NCBI RefSeq assembly: GCF_024679095.1
Contig: NW_026111787.1
Span: 310,001 to 374,000, forward strand
Reading direction: 5' to 3'
DNA length: 64,000 nucleotides
Source: Eriocheir sinensis
Taxonomy: Eukaryota > Arthropoda > Malacostraca > Decapoda > Varunidae
Shown here: piece by piece, positions 12,481-27,141 of the stretch
Layout: the number at the start of each line of letters is the position of its first letter
Position numbering within the stretch: the stretch's first letter is position 1
Translations under genes and position numbers: made by a program
Notes under the pieces: generated by a model
The model's input: the letters and a program-made list of their open reading frames with translations, nothing else
What the model was told of the DNA's origin: nothing
Database searches by the model: none

Positions 12481-15400
12481 AAATTTGTATAAAACTATAT
12501 ACAAAAATACACAGAAGTAATTAAATTTGTATGAAAATATATATACAAAATACAGCTAAAATAAGCTAAATTTGAATTGAAATGTACATACAAAATACAT
12601 AAAATAATGTAAATCTGTATCAAAATATTTATACAAATACATATAATAACGTAGATTTGTTTAAAAATATATAAACAAAATACACATTAAGTAATGTAAA
12701 TATGTAAAAAAAATATGTACAAAATACACATATAATCATGTAACTCGTATCAAAATAAATAAACAAAATAGCAATAAAATAATGTAAATTTGTATGAGAA
12801 AACATATACAAATAACGCAAATTTCTATAAAAATATATGTACAAAAATGCACATAAAATAAAGTAAATTTGCATAAATATATATATATATATATATACAA
12901 AACACACACTAAATAATGTAAATGCGTACATAAAATAACCTAAATTTGTATAAAACTATATACAAAAATACACAAAAATAATTTAAATTCGTGTGAAAAG
13001 AAATATACAAAATACACATAAAATTAGGTAAATTTGTATTGAAATACATATACAAAATACACATCAAATAATGTAAATTTGAATGAAAATATATAAACAA
13101 ATACACTTAAAATAACGTAAATTTGTATAAAATATATATGCAAGATACACATTAAATAATGTAAATGTGTATAAAAAATATATATACAAAAAACAAATAG
13201 AATAATGTAAAATCGTATCAAAATACATACACAGAATATCAATAAAATAATGTAAATTTGTATGAAAATAAAGATGCAAAATTAAAATTATCGCATTTTT
13301 ATAAAAAATATTTACCAAAATACACATAAAATATTTAAATTTGTATTGAAATAAATATACAAAATGCATATACAGTAAGGTAAATTTGTATTGAAAGAGA
13401 TATTCAAAAATACATATAAAACAATGTAAATCTGTTTCAAAATATATATACGAATACACATAAAATAAAGTAGATTTCTATAGAAATATATATACAAAAT
13501 AAATATGAAATTATGTAAATACGTATAAAAATATATATACAAAATACATATCAAATAATGTAAATTCGTGTCAAAATAAATAAACAAAATATCATGAAAA
13601 GAATGTGTATTTGTATGAAAATAGATAATAGATAATAAATTTGTATAAAATATATATGCAAGATACACATTAATGTAAGTATGTATAAAAAAGTATATAC
13701 AAAAAACAAATAGAATAATGTAACATCGTATCAAAATAAATACACCGAATATTAATAAAATAATGTAAATTTGTATGAAAATAAAGATGCAAAATTCCCA
13801 TAAAATAGCGCATTTCTTATAAAAATATATATACCAAAATACACATAAAATATTTAAATTTGCATTGAAATAAATATACAAAATGCACATACAATAAGGT
13901 AAATTTGTATTGAAAGAGATATGCAAAAATACATATAAAACAATGTAAATTTGTTTCAAAATATATATACGAATTCAAATCAAAAAACGTAGATTTCTAT
14001 AAAAATATATATACAAAATACACATAAAATTAAGTAAATACGTATAAAAAAATGTATACAAAATACACATAAAATAATGTAATTTCGAATTAAAATAAAT
14101 GTAAATTTGAATGAAAATATAAAAACAAATACACTTAAAATAACGTAAATTTGTATAATATATATATGCAAGATACACATTAAATAATGTAAATGTGTAT
14201 AAAAAAATATATACAAAAAACAAATAGAATAATGTAAAATCGTATCAAAATAAATACATAGAATATCAATAAAATAATGTAAATTTATATGAAAATAAAG
14301 ATGCAAAATTCCCAAAAATTATCGCATTTTTTATAAAAATATATATACCAAAATACACATAAAATATTTAAATTTGTATTGAAATAAATATACAAAATGC
14401 ATATAGAGTAAGGTAAATTTGTATTAAAAGAGATATTCAAAAATACATATAAAACAATGTAAATTTGTTTCAAAATATATATACGAATACATAAAATAAA
14501 GTAGATTTCTATAGAAATATATATATACAAAATACATATGAAATTATGTAAATACGTATAAAAAATATATATACAAAATACATATCAAATAATGTAAATT
14601 CGTGTCAAAATAAATAAACAAAATATCATGTAAAGAATGTGTGTTTGTATAAAAATAGATAAGAGATAATAAATTTGAATAAAATATATATGCAAAATAC
14701 TCATTAAATAATGTAAATATGTATAAAAAAGTATATACAAAAAACAAATAGAATAATGTAAATTCGTATCAAAATAAATACACCGAATATTAATAAAATA
14801 ATGTAAATTTGTATGAAAATAAAGATGCAAAATTCTATAAAATAGCGCATTTCTTATAAAATATATATACCAAAATACACATAAAATATTTAAATTTGTA
14901 TTGAAATAAATATACAAAATGCACATACAATAAGGTAAATTTGTATTGAAAGAGATATGCAAAAATACATATAAAACAATGTAAATTTGTTTCAAAATAT
15001 ATATACGAATACAAATAAAAAACGTAGATTTCTATAAAAAATATATACAAAATACATAAAATTAAGTAAATACGTATAAAAAAATGTATACAAAATACAC
15101 ATAAAATAATGTAAATTCGATTTAAAATAAATAAACAAAATACCAATAAAAGAATGTGTATTTGGATAAATATAAATATACAAAATACATATACAAAATA
15201 AACATAAAATAAGGTAGATTTGTAATAAAATATATGTACAAAATACACATAAAAGAATGTAAATTTATATGAAAATATATATACAAATACACATAAAATA
15301 CCATGAATTTGTATAAAAATATATATTCAAAATAAATAATAAATAATGTAAAAGCGTATAAAAATATATATACAAAGTACATATAAAATAATGTAAATTC

Positions 15401-15911
15401 GTATCAATATAAATCAACAAAACACCAATGAAATAATATATATATATATGAATGAAAATAAATTTACAAAATTCACATAACTAAAATATGTATTAAAATA
15501 TATACAAAAATACATAGAAATAATTTGAGTTTGTATGAAAATAGATATTCAAAATACACATAAAGCTAGGTAAATTTCTTTTGAAATGTATATAAAAATT
15601 GCCATAAAATATTGTAAATTTGTGTCAAAATATATAAACAAATACACATAAAATAACGTAAATTTGTATGAAAAATATATACAAAATACACATAGAATAA
15701 TGTCAATTCGTATCAAAATGAATGAGCAGAATATCAATCAAATAATGTATATTTGTATGAAAATAAAGATGCAAAATACCCAAAAAATTAAGCATATGTT
15801 TATAAAAATACAGATAGAAAAATACACATCGAATAATTAAATTTGTATTAAAATTAATATACAAAAAGCGTATATAATAAGGTAAATTTGTATTGAAAAA
15901 ATATGCAACAT
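12217..15911 (-). repeat. satellite block 4 (A-rich on +)
   Basis: A-rich monomers throughout. Positions of about 12480-13260 resemble 9780-10600. The a/b dimer pattern then resumes at 13289 and runs to about 15150. Positions 15122-15382 are nearly identical in translation to 42719-42979. A 21-bp TA run lies at 12877-12897. No gene is seen. Confidence 0.88.
13289..15150 (-). repeat. 1.03-kb dimeric higher-order repeat, second array
   Basis: Half-a words lie at 13289 and 14320 and half-b words at 13805 and 14843. The a-b spacings are 516 and 523 bp, b-a is 515 bp, and the a-a period is 1031 bp. Monomer order is the same as in the array starting at 6466. Confidence 0.87.
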
Positions 15912-16908
15912 ACACGTTTACTCATACAAATTTATATTATTTTATTGGTATTTTGTTTATTTATTTTGATACGAATTACATGATTATATGTGTATTTTGT
16001 ACACATTTTTTTATACGTATTTACATTATTTAATGTGTATTTTGTTTATATATTTTCATACAAATTTACGTTATTATATGTGTATTTGTATAAATATTTT
16101 GATACAAATTTACTTTATTTCATGTATTTTGTATATATATTTCAATTCAAATTTTGCTTATTTTGTGTGTATTTTCTATATATTTTCATACAAATTTAAT
16201 TACTTCTGTGTATTTATGTATATAGTTTTATATAGATTTACGTTATTTTATGTGTATTTTGTATTTTTATATTTATACAAATACACATTCTTTTATTGGT
16301 ATTTTGTTTATTTATTTTGATACGAATTTACATTATTTTATGTGTATTTATATTTTACATTTTTATACGTATATATATTTATAGATATCTACGTTATTTT
16401 ATGTGTATTCATATATTGAAACAAATTTACATTGCTTTATATGTATTTTGTATCTATTTCAATACAAATTTACCTTATTGTAAGTGTTTTTATATATTTA
16501 TTTTAATACAAATCTTATTTTTATGTGTATTTTGGTATATATATTTTATAAATAAAAAATGCGTTATTTTACGGGTATTTTGCCTCTTTATTTTCATACA
16601 AATTTACATTATTTTATTAATATTCTGTGTATTTATTTTGATACGATTTTACATTATTCTATTTTTACATATTTCATTTGTGTTTTATTTTTATCCAAAT
16701 TTACGTTATTTTAAGTGTATTTGTTTATGTATTTTCATTCAAATTTACATTATTTTATGTGTATTTTGTATATGTATTTCCATACAAATTTACCTAATTT
16801 TATGTGTATTTTGTATATTTATTTTCATACAAATTTAAAATATTTTTGTGTATTTTTGTATATAGTTTGATACAAATTTAGGTTATTTTATGTGTTTTTT
16901 GAATAACT
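15912..16908 (+). repeat. satellite block 5 (T-rich on +)
   Basis: It begins at the recurrent switch where ATGCAACATACACG (A-rich side) meets TTTACTCATACAAATTTA (T-rich side). The same start is at about 43621, 51853 and 60304, and it occurs inverted near 19190. It ends at a second recurrent switch, GTGTTTTTTGAATA then TATTAAATATATATAC. No gene is seen. Confidence 0.87.
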
Positions 16909-19190
16909 ATTAAATATATATACAAAATACATATGAAATTATGTAAATACGTATAAAAATATATATACAAAATACATATCAAATATTTGTATGAAAATAG
17001 ATAATAGATAATAAATTTGTATAAAATATATATGCAAGATACACATTAAATAATGTAAATATGTAAAAAAAAGTATATACAAAAAACAAATAGAATAATG
17101 TAAAATCGTATCAAAATAAATACACCGAATATTAATAAAATAATGTAAATTTGTATGAAAATAAAGATGCAAAATTCCCATAAAATAGCGCATTTCTTAT
17201 TAAAATATATATACCAAAATACACATAAAATTTTTAAATTTGTATTGAAATAAATATACAAAATGCATATACAATAAGGTAAATTTGTATTGAAAGAGAT
17301 ATGCAGAAATACATATAAAACAATGTAAATTTGTTTCAAAATATATATACGAATACAAATAAAAAAACGAAGATTTCTATAAAAATATATATACAAAATA
17401 CACATAAAATTAAGTAAATACGTATAAAAAAATTTATTCAAAATACACATAAAATAATGTAAATTCGAATTATAATAAATAAACAAAATACCAATAAAAG
17501 AATGTGTATTTGGATAAATAAAAATATACAAAATACACATACAAAATAAACATAAAATAAGGTAGATTTGTAATAAAATATATGTACAAAATACACATAC
17601 AATAATGTAAATTTATATGAAAATATATATACAAATACACATAAAATACCATGAATTTGTATAAAAAATTATATTCAAAATAAATATTAAATAATGTAAG
17701 AGCGTATAAAAATATATATACAAAGTACTTATAAAATGAAAATTAAGATGCAAAATACCTATAAAATAACGCATTTTTTTATAAAATTATTGATACCAAA
17801 ATACACATAAAATATTTGAACTTGTATTAAAATAAATATACAAAATGCACATACAATAAGGTAAATTTGTATTGAAATAGATATGGAAAATACATATAAA
17901 ATAATGTAAATTTGTTTCAAAATATATATACGAATACACATAAAATAACGTAGATTTCTATAAAAATACATATTCAAAATACACATAAAATTAAGTAAAT
18001 ACGTATAAAAAAATGTAAACAAAATACACATAAAATAATGTAAATTCGTATAAATGTAAATAAACAATATATTAATAAAAGAATGTGTATTTGTATAAAT
18101 ATAAATATACAAAATGCACATAAAATAACGTAAATTTATATAAAACTATATACATAAAATAACGCAAATTTCTATAAAAATATATGTACAAAAATGAACA
18201 TTAGATAAATTTGCATAAAAATATATATATATACAAAACACACATTAGATAATGTAAATGAGTATAAAAATATGTATACAAAATACCTATAAAATAATCT
18301 AAATTCGTATCGAGTTAAATTAAGAAATACCAATAAAATAATGTAATTTTGGATGAAAATATATATACAAAATACACATAAAATAACCTAAATACAAATA
18401 CAAATATACACAAAATAATTTAAAATTGAATGAAATAAATATACAAAATAAACATAAAATAAGGTAAATTTGTAATGAAATATATGAAAAAATACACATA
18501 AAATAATATAAATTTGTATGAAAATATATATACAAATACACATTAAATAACATGAATTTGTATAAAATTTGTATCAAAATATATACTTATACACACAATA
18601 AAATAACGTAATTTTTTTATGAAAATGTATATACAAAATACACATAAAATAATTTAAATACGTAGAAAAATATATACACAAAAAACACATAAAATAGTGT
18701 AAAGATGTATGAAAATATATAAACAAATACACATAAAATAATGTAAATTTGGATAAAATATATATCATAAAATAATGTAAATTCGTATCAAAATAAATAA
18801 ACAAAATACCAATAAAAGAATGTGTATTTGTATGAATATAAATATACAAAATACACATAAAATAACGTAAATTTATATAAAACTATATACAAAAATACAG
18901 AGAAGTAATTAAATTTGTATGAAAATATATACAAAATACACACGAAATAAGCTAAATTTGAATTGAAATATATATACAAAATACATGAAATAAAATAAAT
19001 TTGTATCAAAATATTTATACAAATACACATATAATAACGTAAATTTGTATGAAAATATATAAACAAAATAAACATTAAATAATGTAAATACGTATAAAAA
19101 AATATGTACAAAATACACATATAATCATGTAATTCGTATCAAAATAAATAAACAAAATACCAATAAAATAATATAAATTTGTATGAGTAA
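16909..19190 (-). repeat. satellite block 6 (A-rich on +)
   Basis: Copies of the same stretch are at 44549-46470 and 52859-54710. The three copies share the junction ATAAAATGAAAATTAAGATG at about 17737-17756, which is also present inverted in block 1 at about 897. It diverges from the other copies at about 18760, where the word TATATCATAAAATAATG marks a local deletion or exchange. No gene is seen. Confidence 0.87.
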
Positions 19191-20085
19191 ACGTGTATGT
19201 TGCATATTTTTTCAATACAAATTTACCTTATTATATACGCATTTTGTATATTAGTTTTAATACAAATTTAATTATTCGATGTGTAATTTTTGTATCTGTA
19301 TTTTTATAAACATATTCTTTATTTTTTGGGTATTTTGTCTCTTTATTTTCATACAAATTTACATTATTTTATTGATATTCTGCTCATTCATTTTGATAGG
19401 AATTGACATTATTTTATGTGTATTTTGTATATATTTTTCATACAAATTTACGTTATTTTATGTGTATTTGTTTATATATTTTGACACAAATTTACAATAT
19501 TTTATGGGTATTTTGTATTAACAATTCAAAAGAAATTTACCTAGTTTTATGTGTATTTTGAATATCTATTTTTATACAAACTCAAATTATTTCTATGTAT
19601 TTTTGTATATATTTTAATACAAATTTTAGTTATGTTATGTGTATTTTATAAATTTATTTTCATTCAAATATATATTATTTTATTGGTGTTTTGTTGATTT
19701 ATATTGATACGAATTTACATTATTTTATATGTACTTTGTATATATATTTTTATACGCTTTTCCATTATTTAATATTTATTTTGAGTATATATTTTTATAC
19801 AAATTCATGGTATTTTAAGTGTATTTGTATATATATTTTCATATAAATTTACATTATTTTATGTGTATTTTGTACATATATTTTATTACAAATCTACCTT
19901 ATTTTATGTTTATTTTGTATGTGTATTTAGTATATTTATATTTATCCAAATACACATTCTTTTATTGGTATTTTGTTTATTTATTTTGATACGAATTTTC
20001 ATTTTTTTTTAGGTGTATTTGATATATATATTTTTATACCTATTTACATAATTTTATATGTATTTTGAATATATATTTTCATAGA
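19191..20085 (+). repeat. satellite block 7 (T-rich on +)
   Basis: About 0.9 kb. Positions of about 19191-19960 are the reverse complement of about 15150-15905. The last 130 bp resembles the reverse complement of about 3250-3400. The block is therefore itself a mosaic of two inverted pieces. No gene is seen. Confidence 0.85.
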
Positions 20086-22508
20086 AATTTACTCTATATG
20101 TATATCTATAGAAAATACACATGAAATAATCTAAATTCGTATCGAAATAAATGAACAAAATACCGATAAAATAATGTAATTTTGAATGAAAATACATATA
20201 GAAAATACACATAAAATAACGTAAATACAAATAAAAATATACACATAAAATGATATGAATTTGAATGAAAAAAGATATAAAAATAAACTTAAAATAAGGC
20301 AAATTTATAATGAAATATATATACATAATACACATAAAATAATGTAGATTTGTTTCAAAATATATATACGAATACACATAAAATAACGTAGATTTCTATA
20401 GAAATATATATACAAAATACACATGAAATGTTGTAAATACGTATAAAAATATATATACAAAATACACATTAAATAATGTAAATTCGTGTCAAAATAAATA
20501 ATTAAAATATCAATAAAAGAATAAGTATTTGTATGAAAATACATATACAAAATACACATAAAATAACGTAAATTTGTATAAAACTATATAAAAAAATACT
20601 CAAAAATAAGTTAAATTTGTATGAAAATAAATATTCAAAATACACATAAAATTAGGTAAATTTGTAAAGAAATACATATACAAAATACACATAAAATAAT
20701 GTAAATTTGAATGAAAATATATAAACAAATACACTTAAATTAACATAAATTTGTATAAAATATATATAAAAAATACTCATTAAATAATGTAAATATGTAT
20801 AAAAAATATATATACAAAACACAAATAGAATAATGTAAAATCGTATTAAAATAAATACACAGAATGTAAATAAAATAATGTAAATTTGTATGAAAATACT
20901 GATGCAAAATACCCATAAAATACCCCATTTTTTATAAATATACAAAATACACATAAAAGTATGTAAATACGTATAAAAATATATATACAAAATACACATT
21001 AAATAATGTAAATTCGCGTCAAAATAAATATACAAAATGTCAATAAAAGAATGTGTATTTGTAAAAAAATAAATATACAAAATACACATAAGACAACATA
21101 AATTTGTATAAAACTATATAAAAAATACACAAAAATAATTTTAATTTGTATGAAAATAAATATACAAAATACACATAAAATTAGGTAAATTTGTATTGAA
21201 ATACATATACAAAATACACATAAAATACTGTAAATTTGAATGAAAATACATTAACAAATATACTTGAAATAACGTAAATTTGTATAAAAAAAATATATAC
21301 AAAACACAAATAGAATAATGTAAAATCGTATCAAAATAAATACACAGAATATTAATAAAATAATGTAAATTTGTATGAAAATAAAGAAGCAAAATACCCA
21401 TAAAATAACACCTTTTTTTTAAATATATATACACAAATACACATAAAAAAAATTATTTGTATTAAAATAAATATACAAAATACACATACAATAAGGTAAA
21501 TCTGTATTGAAATAGATATGCAAAATACATATAAAACAATGTAAATTTGTTTCAAAATATATATACGAATACACATAAAATAACGTAGATTTGTATAAAA
21601 ATATATATACAAAATACACGTAAAATGAAGTGAATACGTATAAAAAAATGTATACAAAATACACATAAAATAATGTAAATTCGTATCAAAATAAATAAAC
21701 AAAATACCAATAAAAGAATGTGTATTTGTATAAATATAAATATACAAAATACACATAAAATAACGTAAATTTGTATAAAACTATATACAAAAATACACAA
21801 AAGTAATTAAATTCGTATGAAAATAGATATACAAAATACACAGAAAATAAGCTAAATATGAATTGAAATGTATATACAAAATACATAAAATAATGTAAAT
21901 TTGTATCAAAATATTTATAAAAATACATATAATAACGTAAATTTGTTTAAAAATATATAAACAAAATACACATTAAGTAATGTAAATACGTATCAAAAAT
22001 ATGTACAAAATACACATATAATCATGTAATTCGTATCAAACTAAATAAACAAAATAGAAATAAAATAAAGTAAATTTGTATGAGAAAACATATACAAATA
22101 CATATAAAATAACGCTAATTTCTATAAAAATATATGTCCAAAAATGAACGTAAAATAAATTAACTTTGGATAAAAATATATATACAAAACACACATTAAA
22201 TAATGTAAATGCGTACATAAAATAGCCTAAATTTGTATAAAACTATATACAAAAATACACAAAAATAATTTAAATTTGTATGAAAAGAAATATACAAAAT
22301 ACACATAAAATTAGGTTAATTTCTATTGAAATACATATACAAAATACACATAAAATAATGTAAATTTGAAAGAAAATATATAAACAAATACACATATAAT
22401 AACGTAAATTTGTATGAAATATATATACAAAATACACATTAAATAATGTAAATATGTATAAAAAATATATACAAAACACAAATAGAATAATGTAAAATCG
22501 TATCAAAA
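20086..22508 (-). repeat. satellite block 8 (A-rich on +)
   Basis: The switch into this block, TTTACTCTATATGTATA followed by TCTATAGAAAATACACA, is the inverse of the switch at about 3255. Positions 20086-21440 are the reverse complement of about 1960-3255 and of about 36366-37660. Positions 21440-22200 are the reverse complement of about 35590-36360. No gene is seen. Confidence 0.87.
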
Positions 22509-22961
22509 TTTTCGTTATTATATGTATTTTTATAAATATTTTGATACAAATCTACATTATTTTATGTATTTTGTATATACATTTCAATTTAAATTTAGCT
22601 TATTTTATCTGTATTTTGTATATCTATTTTCATACAAATTTAATTACTTCTGTGTATTTTTGTATATAGTTTTATATAAATTTACGTTATTTTATGTGTA
22701 TTTTGTATATTTATATTTATACAAATACACATTCTTTTATTGGTATTTTGTTTATTTATTTTGATACGAACTTACATTATTTTATGTGTATTTTGTATAC
22801 ATTTTTTTATACGTATTTACTTCATTTTATGTGTATTTTGTATATATATTTCTATAGAAACCTACGTTATTTTAGGTGTATTCGTATATATATTTTGAAA
22901 CAAATTTACATTGCTTTATATGTATTTTGCATATCTATTTCAATACAAATTTACCTTATTG
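22509..22961 (+). repeat. satellite block 9 (T-rich on +)
   Basis: It enters abruptly at ATCAAAATTTTCGTTATTATATG. It matches 35860-36300 directly and about 21480-21930 inverted. It forms the left arm of a palindrome. No gene is seen. Confidence 0.85.
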
Positions 22962-23200
22962 TACATATAAAACAATGTAAATTTGTTTCAAAATATATGT
23001 ACGAATACACATAAAATAACGTAGATTTCTATAAAAATATATATACAAAATACACATAAAATTAAGTACATACGTATAAAAAAATGTAAACAAAATACAC
23101 ATAAAATAATGTAAATTCGAAACAAAATAAATAAACAAAATACCAATAAAAGAATGTGTATTTGTATAAATATAAATGTACAAAATACACATACAAAATA
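22690..23200. repeat. foldback palindrome, 37-bp spacer (centre about 22943)
   Basis: The left arm ends TTATATGTA at 22924 and the right arm starts TACATATAA at 22962. The 37 bp between them is most of one monomer. Arms of roughly 235 bp match monomer by monomer in inverted order with scattered substitutions, ending at the ACACATTCTTTTATTGG monomer and its complement. The same palindrome, inverted, is at 49691-49727. Confidence 0.83.
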
Positions 23201-24509
23201 AACATAAAATAAGGTAAATTTGTAATGAAATATATGTACAAAATACACATAAAATAATGTAAATTTATATGAAAATATATATACAAATACACATAAAATA
23301 CCATAAATTTGTATAAAATTATATACTCAAAATAAATATTAAATAATGTAAATGCGTATAAAAATATATATACAAAGTACATATAAAATAATGTAAATTC
23401 GTATCAATATAAATCAACAAAATACCAATAAAATAATATATATTTGAATAAAAATAGATTTACAAAATACACATAACCTAACTAAAATTTGTATTGAAAT
23501 ATATACAAAAATACATAAAAATAATTTGAGTTTGAATGAAAATAGATATTCAAAATACACATAAAACTAGGTAAATTTCTTTTGAAATATATATACAAAA
23601 TACCCATAAAATATTGTAAATTTGTGTCAAAATATATAAACAAATACACATAAAATAACGTAAATTTGTATGAAAAATATATACAAAATACACATAGAAT
23701 AATGTCAAATCGTATCAAAATGAATGAGCAGAATATCAATAAAATAACGTAAATTTGTATGAAAATAAAGATGCAAAATACCCATAAAATAAAGCATATT
23801 TTTATAAAAATACAAATGTGAAAAATACACATAGAATAATTAAATTTGTATCAAAATTAATATACAAAATGCATATACAATAAATTTAAATTTGATTATA
23901 TTAAATGAAATAAATATACAAAATAAACATAAAATAAGGTAAATTTGTAATAAAATATATGTATGAATACACATAAAATAATATAAATTTGTATGAAAAT
24001 ATATATACAAATACACATAAAATAACATGAATTTGTATAAAATTTGTTTCAAAATATATACGAATACACACAATAAAATAACGTAAATTTTTATGAAAAT
24101 GTATATATAAAATACACATAAAATAATTCAAATACGTAGAAAAATATATATACAAAATACACATAAAATAATGTAAATTCGTAAAAAATTAAATACACAA
24201 AATTCCAATAAAAGAATGTATATTTGTAGGAAAATATATATACAAAAAACAAATAAAATAACTAAAATTTGTATAAAAATATATACAAAAATACACAAAA
24301 ATAATTTAAATTTGTTTGGAAATAGATATGCAAAATACACATAAAGTTAGGCAAATTTGTATTGAAATACATATACAAAACTCACATAAAATAATGTAAA
24401 TTTGTATGAAAACATATAAACAAATACATATAAAATAACGTAAATTTGGATAAAATATATATACAAAATATACATTAAATATTTTAAATATGTATAAAAA
24501 TATATTATA
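22962..24509 (-). repeat. satellite block 10; minus half of 2.6-kb unit, copy 1
   Basis: From about 23000 it matches 25600-27127, 28200-29716 and 30850-32352. It is the reverse complement of 48166-49690. It carries the characteristic words TGAATGAGCAGAATATCAAT and TTTAAATTTGATTATATTAA. No gene is seen. Confidence 0.88.
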
Positions 24510-24524
24510 TTATATATATTTTTA
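24495..24524. repeat. hairpin at minus-to-plus switch, copy 1
   Basis: Perfect 10-bp inverted repeat, TAAAAATATA (24495-24504) and TATATTTTTA (24515-24524), with a 10-bp loop TTATATTATA. It sits exactly where the satellite reverses direction. Confidence 0.85.
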
Positions 24525-25472
24525 TTGATATTTGCGTTATTTATGTGTATTTTGTATATGTTTTCTCATAAATTTACATTATTTTATTGGTATTTTGTCT
24601 ATTTATTTTGATACGAATTACATGATTATTTGTATTTTGTACATTTTATACGTATTTACATTATTTAATGTATTTTGTTTATATATTTTATACAAATTTA
24701 CGATATTATATGTGTATTTGTATAAGTATTTTGATACAAATTTACATTATTTTATGTGTTTTATATATATTTGAATTCAAAGCTTATTTTATGAGTATTT
24801 TGTATATCTATTTATTTTATACAAAATCAAATATTTTATGTTTTTCGTATATATATTTTATAAAAAATGCATTATTTTATGGGTATTTTGCATCTTAATT
24901 TTCATACAAATTTACATTATTTTATTAATATTTTCTGTATTTTGATACGATTTTACATTATTTTATTTGTGTTTTGTATATATTTTTTTATACATATTTA
25001 CATTATTTAATGTATTTTTTGTATATATATTTGATACAAATTTACGTTATTTTAAGTCTATATGTTTATATATTTTCTTTCAAATTTACATTATTTTATG
25101 TGTATTTTGTATATATTTCAATACAATTTACCTAATTTTATGTTTTTTGTATATTTATTTTCATACAAATTTTAATTATTTTGTGTATTTTTGTATATAG
25201 TTTTATACAAATTTAGGTTATTTTATGTGTATTTTGTATATCCATTAAAAACAAATACACATTCTTTTATTGATATTTTATTTATTTATTTTGACATAAT
25301 TTTATGTGAATTTGTTATCATTTCATTCAAATTTACATTATTTTATGTGTATTTTGTACATTTTAAATACAAATTTAACTAATTATATGTGTATTTTGTA
25401 TATCTATTTTCACAAATTGAAATTTATTTTTTGTTTTTTTGTATATATTTTTATTCAAATTTTCGTAATCTT
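24510..25472 (+). repeat. satellite block 11; plus half of 2.6-kb unit, copy 1
   Basis: It starts at the hairpin switch (24495-24524) and ends at TTTTCGTAATCTTATTAAAA, a switch repeated at about 28077 and 30716. Several small deletions distinguish it from the later copies. No gene is seen. Confidence 0.87.
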
Positions 25473-27127
25473 ATTAAAATATATATACCAAAATACACAT
25501 AAAATATTTAAATTTGCATTGAAATAAATATACGAAATGCGCATACAATAAGGTAAATTTGTATTGAAAGAGATATGCAAAAATTCATATAAAAGAATGT
25601 AAATTTGTTTCAAAATATATATACGAATACAAATAAAAAAACGTAGATTTCTATAAAACATATATACAAAATACACATAAAATTAAGTAAATACGTATAA
25701 AAAAATGTATACAAAATACACATAAAATAATGTAAATTCGAATTAAAATAAATAAACAAAATACCAATAAAAGATTGTGTATTTGGATAAATATAAATAT
25801 ACAAAATACACATACAAAATAAACATAAAATAAGGTAGATTTGTAAAAAAATATATGTACAAAATACACATAAAATAATGTAAATTTATATAAAAATATA
25901 TATACAAATACACATAAAATACCATGAATTTGTATAAAATTATATAATCAAAATAAATATTAAATAATGTAAATGCGTATAAAAATATATATACAAAGTA
26001 CATATAAAATAATGTAAATTCGTATCAATATAAATCAACAAAATACCAATAAAATAATATATATTTGAATGAAAATAGATTTACAAAATACACATAACCT
26101 AACTAAAATTTGTATTGAAATATATACAAAAATACAAAAAAATAATTTGAGTTTGAATGAAAATAGATATTCAAAATACACATAAAACTAGGTAAATTTC
26201 TTTGAAATATATATACAAAATACCCATAAAATATTGTAAATTTGTGTCAAAATATATAAACAAATACACATAAAATAACGTAAATTTGTATGAAAAATAT
26301 ATACAAAATACACATAGAATAATGTCAAATCGCATCAAAATGAATGAGCAGAATATCAATAAAATAACGTAAATTTGTATGAAAATAAAGATGCAAAATA
26401 CCCATAAAATAAAGCATATTTTTATAAAAATACAAATAGAAAAATACACATAGAATAATTAAATTTGTATCAAAATTAATATACAAAATGCATATACAAT
26501 AAATTTAAATTTGATTATATTAAATGAAATAAATATACAAAATAAACATAAAATAAGGTAAATTTGTAATAAAATATATGTATGAATACACATAAAATAA
26601 TATAAATTTGTATGAAAATATATATACAAATACACATAAAATAACATGAATTTGTATAAAATTTGTTTCAAAATATATACGAATACACACAATAAAATAA
26701 CGTAAATTTTTATGAAAATGTATATATAAAATACACATAAAATAATTCAAATACGTAGAAAAATATATATACAAAATACACATAAAATAATGTAAATTCG
26801 TAAAAAATTAAATACACAAAATTCCAATAAAAGAATGTATATTTGTAGGAAAATATATATACAAAAAACAAATAAAATAACTAAAATTTGTATAAAATAT
26901 ATAAAAAATACACAAAAATAATTTAAATTTGTTTGGAAATAGATATGCAAAATACACATAAAGTTAGGCAAATTTGTATTGAAATACATATACAAAACTC
27001 ACATAAAATAATGTAAATTTGTATGAAAACATATAAACAAATACATATAAAATAACGTAAATTTGGATAAAATATATATACAAAATATACATTAAATATT
27101 TTAAATATGTATAAAAATATATTATAT
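25473..27127 (-). repeat. satellite block 12; minus half of 2.6-kb unit, copy 2
   Basis: It opens CTTATTAAAATATATATACC and runs to the hairpin at 27112-27141. It is nearly identical to 28077-29716 and 30716-32352, with only small indels. No gene is seen. Confidence 0.88.
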
Positions 27128-27141
27128 TATATATATTTTTA
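27112..27141. repeat. hairpin at minus-to-plus switch, copy 2
   Basis: The same 10-bp arms and 10-bp loop as at 24495: TAAAAATATA at 27112-27121 and TATATTTTTA at 27132-27141. Confidence 0.85.

Noticed and set aside
12877..12897. TATA-like run as a promoter
   Set aside because: TATA words occur in nearly every monomer and no gene follows any of them.
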